DNA from: Acidimicrobiales bacterium
Lineage (GTDB): Bacteria; Actinomycetota; Acidimicrobiia; Acidimicrobiales; MedAcidi-G1
NCBI GenBank assembly: GCA_014240365.1
Contig: JAAZXC010000013.1
Span: forward strand, 1 to 36,540
Length of the DNA stretch: 36,540 nt
Direction of reading: 5' to 3'
Below the pieces are notes generated by a model. The model ran no database searches and had not been told where the DNA came from. It saw only the letters and a program-made list of their open reading frames with translations. Of this stretch, positions 22,125 to 30,683 are shown piece after piece. The position numbers were made by a program, and so were the translations under genes. Position 1 is the stretch's first letter, and each line of letters opens with the position of its first letter.

Positions 22125-23662
22125 ACCGTTCAGCACCGGGCCTGCTGGCCCTCGCCGTGCTTGCGGGCGCCTGTTCCGGAGCCGCCGAGACAGCGTCCAC
22201 GCCGTCCACCACGACCTCGACGAGCGCAGATGCCGTAGCGCCCACGACGAGCACCGGAACCGCCACCGAATCCTCCACGACCACGGTTGCGGCGACCACC
22301 ACTTCGTCCCAGCCCGCCACGACGGCCCCACCCACTTCGGCGACCACGCCGACCAGCAACGCTGCTCCGACGACGACGGCCGAGACACCCACCACGACGG
22401 TCCCACCGACGACGACCGTTCCGCCAACGACCACCAGCCCACCCACCACGACGGTCCCGCCGACGACGACCAGCCCACCCACCACGACGGTCCCACCGAC
22501 GACGACCACCTCGGCTCCGGTCCGCCTGGCCTGGCCCAGCGATGTGGGAACGAGCAGGTTCGGCGTGCTCGGCCGATCCTTCGCCATTCCGGGAGGCTGG
22601 ATCCGCCCCCACCCCGGGGTATTCCTCTGGTCCGATATCGAACGATCCCGGGGCACCTACGACTGGAAGATGGTGGACTGGAACGTGATGGCCTGGCAGA
22701 CGGACCGCCTTGCGGTGCTCGCCACGGTGTGGCCCTTCAATTCCTGGGACCAGAAGTCCTGCCACGGCGACGAACCGAAAATCCATCCGGTCCTCCGGGA
22801 ACTCCCGAGACGGCTCTTCGCTCCCTGTGACGCTGCGGCATACCGGGACTGGCTCACCGCCCTCGTCGAGCGCTACGACGGCGACGGGGTGGATGACATG
22901 CCCGGGCTGGCATACCCGATACGCCACTGGGAGATAGCCAACGAGCCAGCCATGCAGGGCGGTCACGGCTACTTCTTCCAGGGGACCTCCGCCGACTACC
23001 TCGATCTCCTTGCGACCAGTGCATCCACCATCCGTGCCGCAGACCCCGAAGCCCTGGTCCTCACCGGAGGCCAGGCCGGCATGCAGCCTGAGTTCACCGA
23101 TTTCTGGCGGCCTGTGCTGCTGGAAGCCGGAGGGTCGTTCGACATCGGCAACATCCATTCCATTGGTTCGGATTCATCTTTCTTCAGCGCCCCATACCGG
23201 GAATTCCTGGATTCATACGGTCACGCCGACATCCCCTTCTGGGTCACCGAGGCGCTCCTCCCGACGAGGCCCGAGTTCTTCGGCCAGAGGGCGCCCACCG
23301 GCGACCAACTGGCACGCGACACCTTCACAGGATTCGCCTCGGCCCTGGCCGATGGTGCAGACCGGATCTTCAACGTGGGTCCGCACGATCCGACAGGTGG
23401 TCCGGGACCCGAGTCCGACGCCGCCTTCGAACTCCTCGCCCGCAGCATCGGAGGGTTCTCGAGCGCCTTGCGGTTGTCCCCCTCATCGACCCGGTTCGAC
23501 CTACCGGACGGGACCATCACCTACGTGCTCTGGGACGGATCCGGCCTCCCGGCAGACGTGACCGGCGAGGTGATGACCACCGGCTACGACGGCGCAACGG
23601 CAACAGCTGACGCATCGACCTTCAGAGCCGATGTCCCGACGCTGGTGTCCGTCAGCCCCTAG
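22121..23662 (+). CDS. Secreted glycoside-hydrolase-like lipoprotein with Thr/Pro-rich linker
   Basis: 513 residues, start ATG overlapping the upstream stop by 4 nt. A signal peptide ends in lipobox LAGAC with Cys18, so it is predicted to be anchored outside the membrane. Residues 22-135 form a Thr/Pro/Ser-rich linker with PPTTT repeats. The following domain (135-500) resembles clan A TIM-barrel glycoside hydrolases (GH39/GH5-like): HWEIANEP carries the likely acid/base Glu275 and FWVTEALL the likely nucleophile Glu377. TILATVWPFNSWD-like and NIHSIGSDSSF motifs add support. Substrate is unknown, and I cannot name the GH family securely. It is unusual for such a gene to be coupled to a methyltransferase. 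Confidence 0.7.
   Translation: MNRSAPGLLALAVLAGACSGAAETASTPSTTTSTSADAVAPTTSTGTATESSTTTVAATTTSSQPATTAPPTSATTPTSNAAPTTTAETPTTTVPPTTTVPPTTTSPPTTTVPPTTTSPPTTTVPPTTTTSAPVRLAWPSDVGTSRFGVLGRSFAIPGGWIRPHPGVFLWSDIERSRGTYDWKMVDWNVMAWQTDRLAVLATVWPFNSWDQKSCHGDEPKIHPVLRELPRRLFAPCDAAAYRDWLTALVERYDGDGVDDMPGLAYPIRHWEIANEPAMQGGHGYFFQGTSADYLDLLATSASTIRAADPEALVLTGGQAGMQPEFTDFWRPVLLEAGGSFDIGNIHSIGSDSSFFSAPYREFLDSYGHADIPFWVTEALLPTRPEFFGQRAPTGDQLARDTFTGFASALADGADRIFNVGPHDPTGGPGPESDAAFELLARSIGGFSSALRLSPSSTRFDLPDGTITYVLWDGSGLPADVTGEVMTTGYDGATATADASTFRADVPTLVSVSP
22386..22506 (+). repeat. Tandem repeats encoding PPTTT-type linker
   Basis: Units coding for TTTVPPTTT and TTTSPPTTT recur four to five times with near-identical codons (CCACCACGACGGTCCC type). 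This is a low-complexity linker, prone to slippage; it is not a CRISPR. Confidence 0.75.
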
Positions 23663-24518
23663 CCGACCTCTCGGCAAGGGCCGCCTCGGCGGCCTCCATG
23701 CCGGCCACCAGCAACTCGGGAACGAGTCCGAACTCGAAGTCAGGGGCGTCGTCGACGGTCGGAAGTTCCACGTGCAGCACGTCCAGGTCGGTCGGTACGT
23801 CCAGCCACTGCTGACGGATCAGCTCGGCGGCGGCGGCGCGGACCCCGACCATCATCAGCGACAGTGCCGTCTGCTTTCCCGCCGGTGCGAACTTGGCGGC
23901 CACATCCAGGACGACAAGGCGGGTGGGGGCCAGCGAGACCGCCTTGCGCAGCGGGATGTTGCACACCACTCCCCCGTCGATGTGCCGGGTGCCGTCAGCC
24001 AGCTCGACCACCGGCAGCACGCCGGGTACCGCCGTCGAAGCACACAGGAGGTCCACGACCGGTCCACTGGTCCACCAGGTCACCTGTCCCGTGGCGGCGT
24101 CGGTGGTCCCCACATGGCAGGGGACGGACACCTCGGCCAGGTCCTCCATCGGCACGTGCTCGTCGATCAGCGCCCGGAGTCGGTCACCCGAGTCGAAGCT
24201 GGACCGTCCCCGCAGGATCGACGCCACGTTGCGTACGAGGTTGCCCCGGATGGGGGCATTCTCTGCGACGTCGCGCCAGAGGTCCTCCAGCCGCCCGACC
24301 TGATCGATCGTGGGGTCGTGTGCCAGGTAGACGCCGTTGAGTGCACCGGCCGACACGCCGACTATCTCGTCTGGGACGATGTCGTTTTCCAACAGCACCC
24401 GCAGCATTCCGGCCTGGGCAGCCCCCCGGACAGAGCCGCCGGAGAATACGAACACGGTGTGTTCCCGGACGACCTCAGCCGGTCGGCGCAGACGGTCCAA
24501 CAATCGGAAGCGAGCCAT
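23652..24518 (-). CDS. Patatin-like phospholipase family protein
   Basis: 288 residues from ATG 24518. The lipase nucleophile motif GVSAG and the oxyanion-hole segment VFVFSGGSVRGAAQAGML lie near the N-terminus. The catalytic Asp is in the DGG of TRHIDGGVVCNIPL. This patatin family acts as a serine-aspartate acyl hydrolase on membrane lipids or acyl groups; the natural substrate is unknown. TACCTT on the minus strand (AAGGTA at 24525-24530) lies 6 nt before the ATG, suggesting a leaderless transcript. The stop overlaps the converging glycoside hydrolase gene by 11 nt (23652-23662). Confidence 0.85.
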   Translation of the reverse strand: MARFRLLDRLRRPAEVVREHTVFVFSGGSVRGAAQAGMLRVLLENDIVPDEIVGVSAGALNGVYLAHDPTIDQVGRLEDLWRDVAENAPIRGNLVRNVASILRGRSSFDSGDRLRALIDEHVPMEDLAEVSVPCHVGTTDAATGQVTWWTSGPVVDLLCASTAVPGVLPVVELADGTRHIDGGVVCNIPLRKAVSLAPTRLVVLDVAAKFAPAGKQTALSLMMVGVRAAAAELIRQQWLDVPTDLDVLHVELPTVDDAPDFEFGLVPELLVAGMEAAEAALAERSARG

Positions 24519-24524
24519 GACCAG

Positions 24525-24530
24525 AAGGTA
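24525..24530 (-). promoter_or_regulatory. Putative -10 box (TACCTT) for leaderless patatin mRNA
   Basis: The minus strand reads TACCTT, a TANNNT match ending 6 nt before the ATG at 24518. No Shine-Dalgarno sequence is seen. Confidence 0.45.
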
Positions 24531-24605
24531 GCGGCCCACGCCCCGCCAACTCCCTACGTCGGCGCCGGTAGCACGCTGGCGATCGACGGCTGGCAGAGTC
24601 TGTAC

Positions 24606-24833
24606 ATGGGTGACCTCCGACCTGACACCGACCCGGAGGCGCCCCGCTCTGCCCGGAACACCTTCTGCGACCGCCTCAGAAACGACGCCGGCCCCGTCCC
24701 CACCCTCGAGCTGGTGCCATTGAACGACCTGCCCGCCCGTCTGGACGACCGCTGGTCCCCGGTCACACCGGCTGAACGCTCAGAAGTACTACGCCACCGA
24801 CGCCACGGGGCCCTACGGAGGTTCCGTCGCTGA
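24606..24833 (+). CDS. Small charged protein of unknown function, coupled to LLM oxidoreductase
   Basis: 75 residues. Its TGA overlaps the ATG of the next gene (TGATG), typical of translational coupling. The sequence is rich in Arg and Asp, with NTFCDRLRNDAGPVPTLELVPLNDLPARLDDRW and a C-terminal ERSEVLRHRRHGALRRFRR-like basic tail. No membrane segment, no known motif. Codon use is G/C-ending as in neighbouring genes. I recognise no family; the coupling suggests a role alongside the oxidoreductases. Confidence 0.6.
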   Translation: MGDLRPDTDPEAPRSARNTFCDRLRNDAGPVPTLELVPLNDLPARLDDRWSPVTPAERSEVLRHRRHGALRRFRR

Positions 24834-25771
24834 TGCCGCTCCCCCACCTGTCCATCCAGGTCATCAACTTCGCCGCCACCGACCCCGGCAACTGGCAGGT
24901 CCTGAGCGACCACGCCGTCGCCGCCGACCGTGTCGGGGTAGATCGCCTCGCCGTGTCCGACCACGTCGTCTTCGGAGAGGACCTGGCCGACTACGCCAAC
25001 CCGGCCAAGGGAGGCACGGTCGGGGGACGCCAGCCGACCGGGCCGGACGGCCTGTGGCTCGAGCCGTTGACGACGCTCACCTGGCTGGCCGCCCAGACGA
25101 CACGGATCCGCCTCCAGACCGGAATCCTGTTGGCGGCGCTACGCCGGCCTGTCGTCCTGGCAAAGACCACGGCCACACTGGACGTCCTGTCCGGTGGGCG
25201 CCTCGACCTGGGCGTAGGCGTCGGTTGGCAGGCTGCCGAGTACGAGGCGGCGGGCCTCGACTTCAGCGGACGGGGGCCCCTCCTGGACCAGACTCTGGAG
25301 GTCTGCCAGGCCCTCTGGAACGAGCCGAGGGCCTCCTACTCCGGAGACGGCCTGTCGTTCGATGCGGTACACGCCATGCCGAAACCGGTCTCGGGCAGCG
25401 TGCCCATCTGGGTGAGCGGCACGGTCAACCGGCGCACCGCCAGACGTCTCGCACGCTTCGGTATGGGATGGATCCCGTGGGGCGAGGACCGGGCCGACGT
25501 CGCAGGCGGCATCACCCGTATGCACTCCCTGCTGGGCGAAATGGGCCTGGAGCATGACGGCTTCGAGGTCCAGGGCCCGGTCCGGATGGTGCAGGACTCC
25601 GATGGGGCGCTCGACCTGGAATCGACCATGGCGGGGATTTCCGACCTGGTGGAATCCGGGGTCACCGACTGCCGGCTGGCGCTACGCCTCTCCCCGGAAC
25701 CGGAGGAGGCAGCCGACCTGCTCGGGCATGCCGTGGAGGCCTTCCGGAGCGCCGTCGGACGCGATGCCTGA
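24833..25771 (+). CDS. LLM-class (luciferase-like) F420-dependent oxidoreductase
   Basis: 312 residues. The TIM-barrel luciferase-like fold is marked by the N-terminal LSIQVINFAATDPGNW, the AVAADRVGVDRLAVSDHVVFGEDL motif, TTRIRLQTGILLAALRRPVVLAKTTATLDVLSGGRLDLGVGVGWQ, and PIWVSGTVNRRTARRLARFGMGWIPWG. Actinobacterial members generally use coenzyme F420 rather than FMN. The substrate is unknown. It is coupled to the small upstream ORF and overlaps the paralogue downstream by 8 nt (25764-25771), so the three form one operon. Confidence 0.88.
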   Translation: MPLPHLSIQVINFAATDPGNWQVLSDHAVAADRVGVDRLAVSDHVVFGEDLADYANPAKGGTVGGRQPTGPDGLWLEPLTTLTWLAAQTTRIRLQTGILLAALRRPVVLAKTTATLDVLSGGRLDLGVGVGWQAAEYEAAGLDFSGRGPLLDQTLEVCQALWNEPRASYSGDGLSFDAVHAMPKPVSGSVPIWVSGTVNRRTARRLARFGMGWIPWGEDRADVAGGITRMHSLLGEMGLEHDGFEVQGPVRMVQDSDGALDLESTMAGISDLVESGVTDCRLALRLSPEPEEAADLLGHAVEAFRSAVGRDA

Positions 25772-26642
25772 CATGGACTTCGGATTCTTCGGCGTCAACG
25801 CCGGGGTGCTGGCCGACCCGGCAACGATGGTCGAGGCGGCCACAACCGCCGAGGCCGCCGGCTGGGAGTCGATATGGACCGGCGAACACGTCGTCGTGAG
25901 CAGCCCGCAGCGTCCACCCTCACCGGTCCGGCCCGACACCCACTTCGTGGATCAGGTGGCGGCCCTCGCCCACCTTTCGGCACACACCACGACGCTGCGC
26001 CTGGGTACCGGCATCGTGATCCTCCCCCAACGCAACCCTGTCATCCTCGCCAAGGAACTCGCCTCGATCGACGTGCTCTCCGGCGGCCGTCTGGAGGCCG
26101 GGTTCGGTGTCGGCTATGTACCAGCTGAGTTCGATGCCGTGGGGGTGCCGTTCGCCCAACGTGGCGCCCGCATGGATGAACACATCGATGCGCTGCGAGC
26201 CATGTGGCGTGGTGACCTGGAGTTCGAGGGACGGTTCACGTCGTGGCATGGCGTGGAGGCCCATCCCCGGCCGGTCGGCCCGGATGGCCCCCCGATCCAC
26301 GTCGGCGGAGGTTCGTCGGCCACCTTCCGACGAGCAGTGCTGCGTGGCAACGGGTGGTATGGATTCCTCACAACACTGGACTCCACCCGATCCGCGATCG
26401 AGGCCATGGACCGCGGGTTGGCTGACCTTGACCGACCCCCCCACCTGGGGCGCATCCAGGTCAGCGTCACGCCGTCGGAGCCCGTAGACCGCGACCTGGT
26501 CCGCCGTTACGAGGACCTGGGCGTTGACCGCCTCATCCTCGTCCGCGACTTTCGCGACGTCGGAGGCGTTCCGGATCCCGAGCGGTCCGCCGACGTACTG
26601 CGGTTCATCAGCGAGGCTCCCGGGACACTCGGCTTCGGCTGA
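25764..26642 (+). CDS. LLM-class F420-dependent oxidoreductase, second paralogue
   Basis: 292 residues from ATG 25764 (ATG 25773 is an alternative). The same fold as the gene before it: MDFGFFGVNAGVL, AAGWESIWTGEHVVV, TTTLRLGTGIVILPQRNPVILAKELASIDVLSGGRLEAGFGVGY, and IHVGGGSSATFRRAVLRGNGW. The two proteins share the family core but not the ends, so they are diverged duplicates or hetero-partners. Substrate unknown. It converges on the MBL gene with a strong hairpin between. Confidence 0.88.
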   Translation: MPDMDFGFFGVNAGVLADPATMVEAATTAEAAGWESIWTGEHVVVSSPQRPPSPVRPDTHFVDQVAALAHLSAHTTTLRLGTGIVILPQRNPVILAKELASIDVLSGGRLEAGFGVGYVPAEFDAVGVPFAQRGARMDEHIDALRAMWRGDLEFEGRFTSWHGVEAHPRPVGPDGPPIHVGGGSSATFRRAVLRGNGWYGFLTTLDSTRSAIEAMDRGLADLDRPPHLGRIQVSVTPSEPVDRDLVRRYEDLGVDRLILVRDFRDVGGVPDPERSADVLRFISEAPGTLGFG

Positions 26643-26649
26643 GCCGGAG

Positions 26650-26685
26650 CCGGACATAAGGGCGCCTGGTGGACCATCTGTCCGG
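26650..26685. terminator. Putative bidirectional terminator
   Basis: CCGGACA (26650-26656) and TGTCCGG (26679-26685) form a perfect 7-bp stem, with a long loop that can fold further. It lies between the converging LLM and MBL genes. Confidence 0.42.
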
Positions 26686-26695
26686 GTCCGACGAG

Positions 26696-27316
26696 TCAGA
26701 GTTCGTCCTTCGGAAGCCGTCGTGCCTCATCGCCGATCGTGGTCGAGTCGCCGTGACCGGTATGCACGGTCGTGGCGCCGTCCAGGACGAACAGGCGGGA
26801 CCGGATGCTGTCGACCAGGATCCCGAGGTCGGAGAAGGAACGGCCCGTGGCGCCGGGGCCGCCATGGAAGAGGGTGTCGCCGCTGAACACCGTGCCGAGG
26901 CTCGGCACGTGGATGCAGCAACCGCCCGGCGAGTGGCCCGGCGTGTGCAGGATCGTCATGTCGTCGCCACCCACGGTGATCGTCAGACCGTCGCGGAGGG
27001 GGTCGTCTATGCGCCTGTCGGGGTGGACGACGTCCCAGAGCATCCCGTCGTCGGGATGCAACCAGATCGGGGCGTCGACGGCGTCGGCCAGCTCGACGGC
27101 GGCGTTGATGTGGTCATTGTGGCCGTGAGTGCACAGCACCCCGAGGGTTCGCCTTCCCCCGACCGCCTCGGCAATGGGTCGGTGGTCGTGTGCGGCGTCG
27201 ATTACCACCACCTCGTGGTCGTCGCCGATCAGCCAGATGTTGTTGTCCACGTCGAAGTCCTCGCCGTCCAGCGAGAAGACCCCGCTGGTGACCACGTGTT
27301 CGATCCTGAGTCCCAT
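26696..27316 (-). CDS. MBL-fold metallo-hydrolase
   Basis: 206 residues. The metallo-beta-lactamase motif THGHNDH (63-69) provides the first metal site, with His127 in HTPGHSPG and Asp147 in VFSGDTLF completing it. Glyoxalase II-like proteins of this size hydrolyse thioesters. It lies directly downstream of the mycothiol-dependent dehydrogenase with an 11-nt gap, an arrangement described for mycothiol-dependent formaldehyde detoxification in actinomycetes, where it may hydrolyse the S-formylmycothiol product. That role is inference. Confidence 0.88.
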   Translation of the reverse strand: MGLRIEHVVTSGVFSLDGEDFDVDNNIWLIGDDHEVVVIDAAHDHRPIAEAVGGRRTLGVLCTHGHNDHINAAVELADAVDAPIWLHPDDGMLWDVVHPDRRIDDPLRDGLTITVGGDDMTILHTPGHSPGGCCIHVPSLGTVFSGDTLFHGGPGATGRSFSDLGILVDSIRSRLFVLDGATTVHTGHGDSTTIGDEARRLPKDEL

Positions 27317-27326
27317 ACCGGCGGGC

Positions 27327-28409
27327 CTAGAGGACCACGACGGAACGCAGCACCTCGCCGCGTTCCATGGCGTGGAAGGCCTCTTCGACGTCGTCGATCG
27401 AGATGGTCTCGCTCACGAATCGGTCCAGGTCCAGACGGCCCTGCAGGTAGAGGTCGATGAGCATGGGGAAGTCCCGACTGGGCAGGCAGTCGCCGTACCA
27501 CGACGACTTCAGCGTCCCGCCGCGTCCGAACACATCGATCAGCGGCAACTCGATCCTCATCTCCGGGTTGGGAACCCCGACCAGGACGACGGTGCCCGCG
27601 AGGTCCCTGGAGTAGAAGGCCTGCTCGTAGGTCACGGGCAGGCCAATGGCCTCGATGGCGACGTCCACGCCGTTGCCACCGGTCAGAGCCCTGACGGCCT
27701 CCACCGGGTCCTCGGCCGACGAGTTGATCGTGTGTGTCGCCCCGAACTCACGCGCAATAGCGAGCTTCCGGTCGTCCAGGTCCACCGCGATGATCGTGTG
27801 GGCTCCGGCCAGGAGCGAACCGGCGATCGCCGCATCACCCACGCCGCCGCACCCGAACACGGCCACTGAATCGCCACGACCCACGTTGCCGGTATTCATG
27901 GCTGCTCCAAGACCCGCCATGACGCCGCAGCCAATGAGGCCAGCGACCTCGGGCGGCGCCGCCGGGTCTACCTTCGTTGCCTGACCGGAGTGGACCAGGG
28001 TCTTTTCGGCGAAGGCTCCGATGCCCAGCGCCGGCGAGAGTTCCACACCGTCGAGGGTCATCTTCTGGGTGGCGTTGTGGGTGGCGAAGCAGTACCAGGG
28101 GCGGCCCCGCAGACAGGCTCGGCACTCGCCGCAGACGGCACGCCAGTTCAGGATCACGAAGTCGCCGGGTGCCACGTTCGTGACCCCTTCCCCGACCTCT
28201 TCGACGATGCCGGAAGCCTCGTGGCCAAGCAGGAAGGGAAACTCGTCGTTGATGGCACCCTCCCGGTAGTGGAGGTCCGTGTGGCACACCCCGCAGGCCT
28301 GGACGGCCACGAGGACCTCATCCGGGCCGGGGTCCGGGACCACGATGGTCTCGACGGTTACCGGCTCACCCTTGGCTCGGGCAACTACGGCCCGGACGCT
28401 GTGCGGCAT
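27327..28409 (-). CDS. mscR: S-(hydroxymethyl)mycothiol dehydrogenase / mycothiol-dependent nitrosothiol reductase
   Basis: 360 residues from ATG 28409, which has GGGGAAG upstream. It is a zinc-dependent medium-chain dehydrogenase. Catalytic zinc ligands are Cys42 in ACGVCHTDL and GHE at 62-64; structural zinc cysteines are in [15 protein letters not shown] (93-107). The NAD-binding [14 protein letters not shown] motif follows. The sequence matches mycothiol-dependent formaldehyde dehydrogenase, which oxidises S-hydroxymethylmycothiol to the formyl thioester and also reduces S-nitrosomycothiol. TACGGT at 28454-28459 (minus strand) is a candidate -10 box. The MBL gene behind it probably belongs to the same operon. 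Confidence 0.9.
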   Translation of the reverse strand: MPHSVRAVVARAKGEPVTVETIVVPDPGPDEVLVAVQACGVCHTDLHYREGAINDEFPFLLGHEASGIVEEVGEGVTNVAPGDFVILNWRAVCGECRACLRGRPWYCFATHNATQKMTLDGVELSPALGIGAFAEKTLVHSGQATKVDPAAPPEVAGLIGCGVMAGLGAAMNTGNVGRGDSVAVFGCGGVGDAAIAGSLLAGAHTIIAVDLDDRKLAIAREFGATHTINSSAEDPVEAVRALTGGNGVDVAIEAIGLPVTYEQAFYSRDLAGTVVLVGVPNPEMRIELPLIDVFGRGGTLKSSWYGDCLPSRDFPMLIDLYLQGRLDLDRFVSETISIDDVEEAFHAMERGEVLRSVVVL

Positions 28410-28624
28410 GACTTCCCCTGGGTTCCACAGGACGACCGGAGGTCGGCCCGACGACCGTAGGACGCTAACAGGTGGCCGTTGTGCCCCTGATGGGCAGATC
28501 ACGGGTGCGCCCCGCCCAGATGATCAGGGTCCCCCAGACTCCGGATCCTGACAGGGACGTGGTCCGCACCTAACGTCACGACCCGACGGCCGACTGGCCA
28601 GCGGACCGGCCCGGGGAGGCGTAC
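28410..28624. other. 215-nt divergent intergenic region with promoter candidates and hairpin
   Basis: Holds the dehydrogenase -10 candidate (ACCGTA on the + strand, 28454-28459) and TAACGT at 28571-28576 for the epimerase. A 9-bp stem with one G-U pair, TCAGGGTCC (28524-28532) with GGATCCTGA (28543-28551), lies between them. Confidence 0.4.
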
Positions 28625-29671
28625 ATGAAGGTTGCGATCACCGGGGCCTCGGGGTTCCTCGGCTCCCACTGCATGGCTGCGGCCGTGGCCGCCGGTCATG
28701 AGGTAAGGGCCGTCGTCCGCAACCCCGCCAAGGTCCGTGCCGCTGTGGTACTCCACGACCTCGATCCCGACGGCATCGAGGTGGTCGTCGCCGACCTGAC
28801 CGACCACGGGGCACTCCGGGCCTCCTTGGACGGGGTCGATTCCCTGCTCCATGCAGGTGCGGTGTTCAGCCTGGATCCCCGTAAGGGTCGCCAGATGCGT
28901 CTGGTGAACCCGACGTCCACCGCCACTCTCCTGGAGGCCGCCGCCGAGCACGGCCTCCAACGGGTGGTCCACGTCTCATCCCTCGGCGTGTACTCGGCGT
29001 CCCTCACGGTTCTGGGCCCGGACACGCCGACAGGTCCGGAGTGCGGGCCCTACACGGGGAGCAAGATCGAGGCCGACGCCGTGGCCGTGGCCCACCAGGA
29101 GGCCGGCCTACCGGTGGTGGTCGTCTGTCCCGGCGGGATCATCGGTCCGCTGGATCCCAGTCCGGACCTGAGCGATTCCATGGCCACGGTGCTCGAGGGC
29201 CTGCAGCGCTCCAGGGTTCCGATGCCTTCCGGGGCCTGCTTCGGCATGGTCGACGTCAGGGATGTCGCCGCCGTCTGTGTTGGTTCCCTCACGGCCGGAC
29301 CGGCGCCGGCCAGGCACCTTCTGGCCGGCCACCTGGTCGGACCTGCCGACATGCTGCGCATGGTGTCGGATCTGACCGGTCGTTCGATAAGGATCTCCAA
29401 CTTTCCGGCACCGCTGCTGAGCCTCACTGGTGTCCTCTGCGAGCTGGTCGGGCGAGCGACCGGCCGCAGGATGCCGCTGGGCCGGGAGGTCGCCCGAATG
29501 ACCACCGCCAACATGGCCGTCGGCGGACTTCAGGAGGTCGACCAGCGCAGCGCTGCCGACGCTTTCGGTTTCCCGGCGACGCCACTCGAGACGACCCTCG
29601 TCGAGACCATGTCGTGGCTGCACTCGGCGGGGCATCTCACCGATGCCCAGGTCGGTCGGCTGGCCCCCTGA
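28625..29671 (+). CDS. NAD-dependent epimerase/dehydratase (extended SDR) family protein
   Basis: 348 residues; ATG 28625 has GGGGAGG 5 nt upstream. The Rossmann motif TGASGFLGSH (residues 6-15) and the catalytic YTGSK (about 141-145) mark an extended short-chain dehydrogenase. HVSSLGVYS is the usual strand with the catalytic Ser. Members epimerise or reduce nucleotide sugars, sterols or flavonoid-like substrates. Substrate unknown. Confidence 0.87.
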   Translation: MKVAITGASGFLGSHCMAAAVAAGHEVRAVVRNPAKVRAAVVLHDLDPDGIEVVVADLTDHGALRASLDGVDSLLHAGAVFSLDPRKGRQMRLVNPTSTATLLEAAAEHGLQRVVHVSSLGVYSASLTVLGPDTPTGPECGPYTGSKIEADAVAVAHQEAGLPVVVVCPGGIIGPLDPSPDLSDSMATVLEGLQRSRVPMPSGACFGMVDVRDVAAVCVGSLTAGPAPARHLLAGHLVGPADMLRMVSDLTGRSIRISNFPAPLLSLTGVLCELVGRATGRRMPLGREVARMTTANMAVGGLQEVDQRSAADAFGFPATPLETTLVETMSWLHSAGHLTDAQVGRLAP

Positions 29672-29680
29672 GACCTGCGA

Positions 29681-29706
29681 CCGGTCGGCCCACATGATCC
29701 GACCGG
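29681..29706. terminator. Putative bidirectional terminator
   Basis: CCGGTCGG (29681-29688) and CCGACCGG (29699-29706) form a perfect 8-bp stem with a 10-nt loop between the converging epimerase and ABC permease genes. Confidence 0.5.
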
Positions 29707-29722
29707 GCCCGTTCCGGACGGC

Positions 29723-30637
29723 TCAGGCCTCCTGTTCGGAACGAACGCCTCGCACAACCATCACCAGCAACACGACAGCTACGGCGACGAGGGCCATGGT
29801 CGCCGGCATGGCGACCTCCTCGGGCGAGGTGTGGCCCACACCGATGGGTGATTCCCCGTGCAGATGACCCGCTGTTCCGAGCAGGTGGTGGGCCAGCAGA
29901 GCGCCCAGGAGCACCGATCCGGTTCCTATGAGTGCCGCCGTGGCCATCATGGCCGGCACCCGGCGTACGAGCATGGCGGCGGCTGACGGTGGGGCGACCA
30001 GGAAGGCGAAGACCAGAAGGCTGCCGACAGCGTTGAACGAGGCGGTGACGGACAGGGCCACGAGCAGCAGGAAGGCCATCTCCGTCAACCGTGGCCGCAT
30101 CCCCATGAGTCGCGCCTGGATCTCATCAAAGGTGAGGACCATCAGGGAGCGGTGGAACACGAGGGCCACCAGGACCGCCACACCCACGATCACCGCCTGT
30201 CGCACCACGTCCGACACGGAGGTGTCCAGTAGCGATCCGAAGAGCATCTCATGCAGGTCGTGCTCGTCGATTCCGTCGGCTGCTGCGACCAGAACGACCG
30301 TCAGGGCGATCATCCCGACCAGGAGCAGGCCGATAGCGGATTCGCCGGGGAGTGGTGAACGTCGCTGTATCCCCCGGACGCCGAAGGCCATGGCTGCAGC
30401 GGCTATCAGCGCGCCGGCGGTCGGGTTGCCTCCCAGCAGGTAGGCCCCAGCGACGCCTGGCAGGATGCCGTGGCCAAGGGCCTCACCCAGGTAGGTGGTT
30501 CCGCGCAGCACCACCCAGGTGCCGACCACCGATGTGACGAGAACGGTGAGCAGGCCTGCGAGTACCGCACGCTGCAGGATGGGATCGCCGATGAACGGCT
30601 GCACCCACCACTGCCAGGGATCGGTCAGGAACTCCAT
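29723..30637 (-). CDS. Zinc/manganese ABC transporter permease (ABC-3 family)
   Basis: 304 residues from ATG 30637, chosen because GAGGTGA lies 8 nt upstream; the in-frame GTG at 30649 lies within that site. The ABC-3 (ZnuB-like) permease signature is clear: FIGDPILQRAVLAGLLTVLVTSVVGTWVVLRGTTYLGEALGHGILPGVAGAYLLG, HDLHEMLFGSLL, and SFNAVGSLLVFAFLVAPPSAAAML. About eight membrane segments. It imports divalent metal, most likely zinc or manganese, with an ATPase and a binding protein. Neither partner gene is in the window. A large palindrome lies 47 nt upstream of the start, the place of a metal-dependent repressor. Confidence 0.88.
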   Translation of the reverse strand: MEFLTDPWQWWVQPFIGDPILQRAVLAGLLTVLVTSVVGTWVVLRGTTYLGEALGHGILPGVAGAYLLGGNPTAGALIAAAAMAFGVRGIQRRSPLPGESAIGLLLVGMIALTVVLVAAADGIDEHDLHEMLFGSLLDTSVSDVVRQAVIVGVAVLVALVFHRSLMVLTFDEIQARLMGMRPRLTEMAFLLLVALSVTASFNAVGSLLVFAFLVAPPSAAAMLVRRVPAMMATAALIGTGSVLLGALLAHHLLGTAGHLHGESPIGVGHTSPEEVAMPATMALVAVAVVLLVMVVRGVRSEQEA

Positions 30638-30683
30638 GCCTACGGTCACCTCGACCGGGATCGGCGACCAGCTGAGGGTCGGA

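Noticed and set aside
22386-22506. Repeats considered as CRISPR
   Set aside because: Units are in-frame codon repeats for a Thr/Pro linker without unique spacers.
23631-24605. Long open frame opposite the patatin gene
   Set aside because: It overlaps patatin completely and lacks protein-like sequence; only the last 75 codons (24606-24833), outside patatin, appear genuinely coding.
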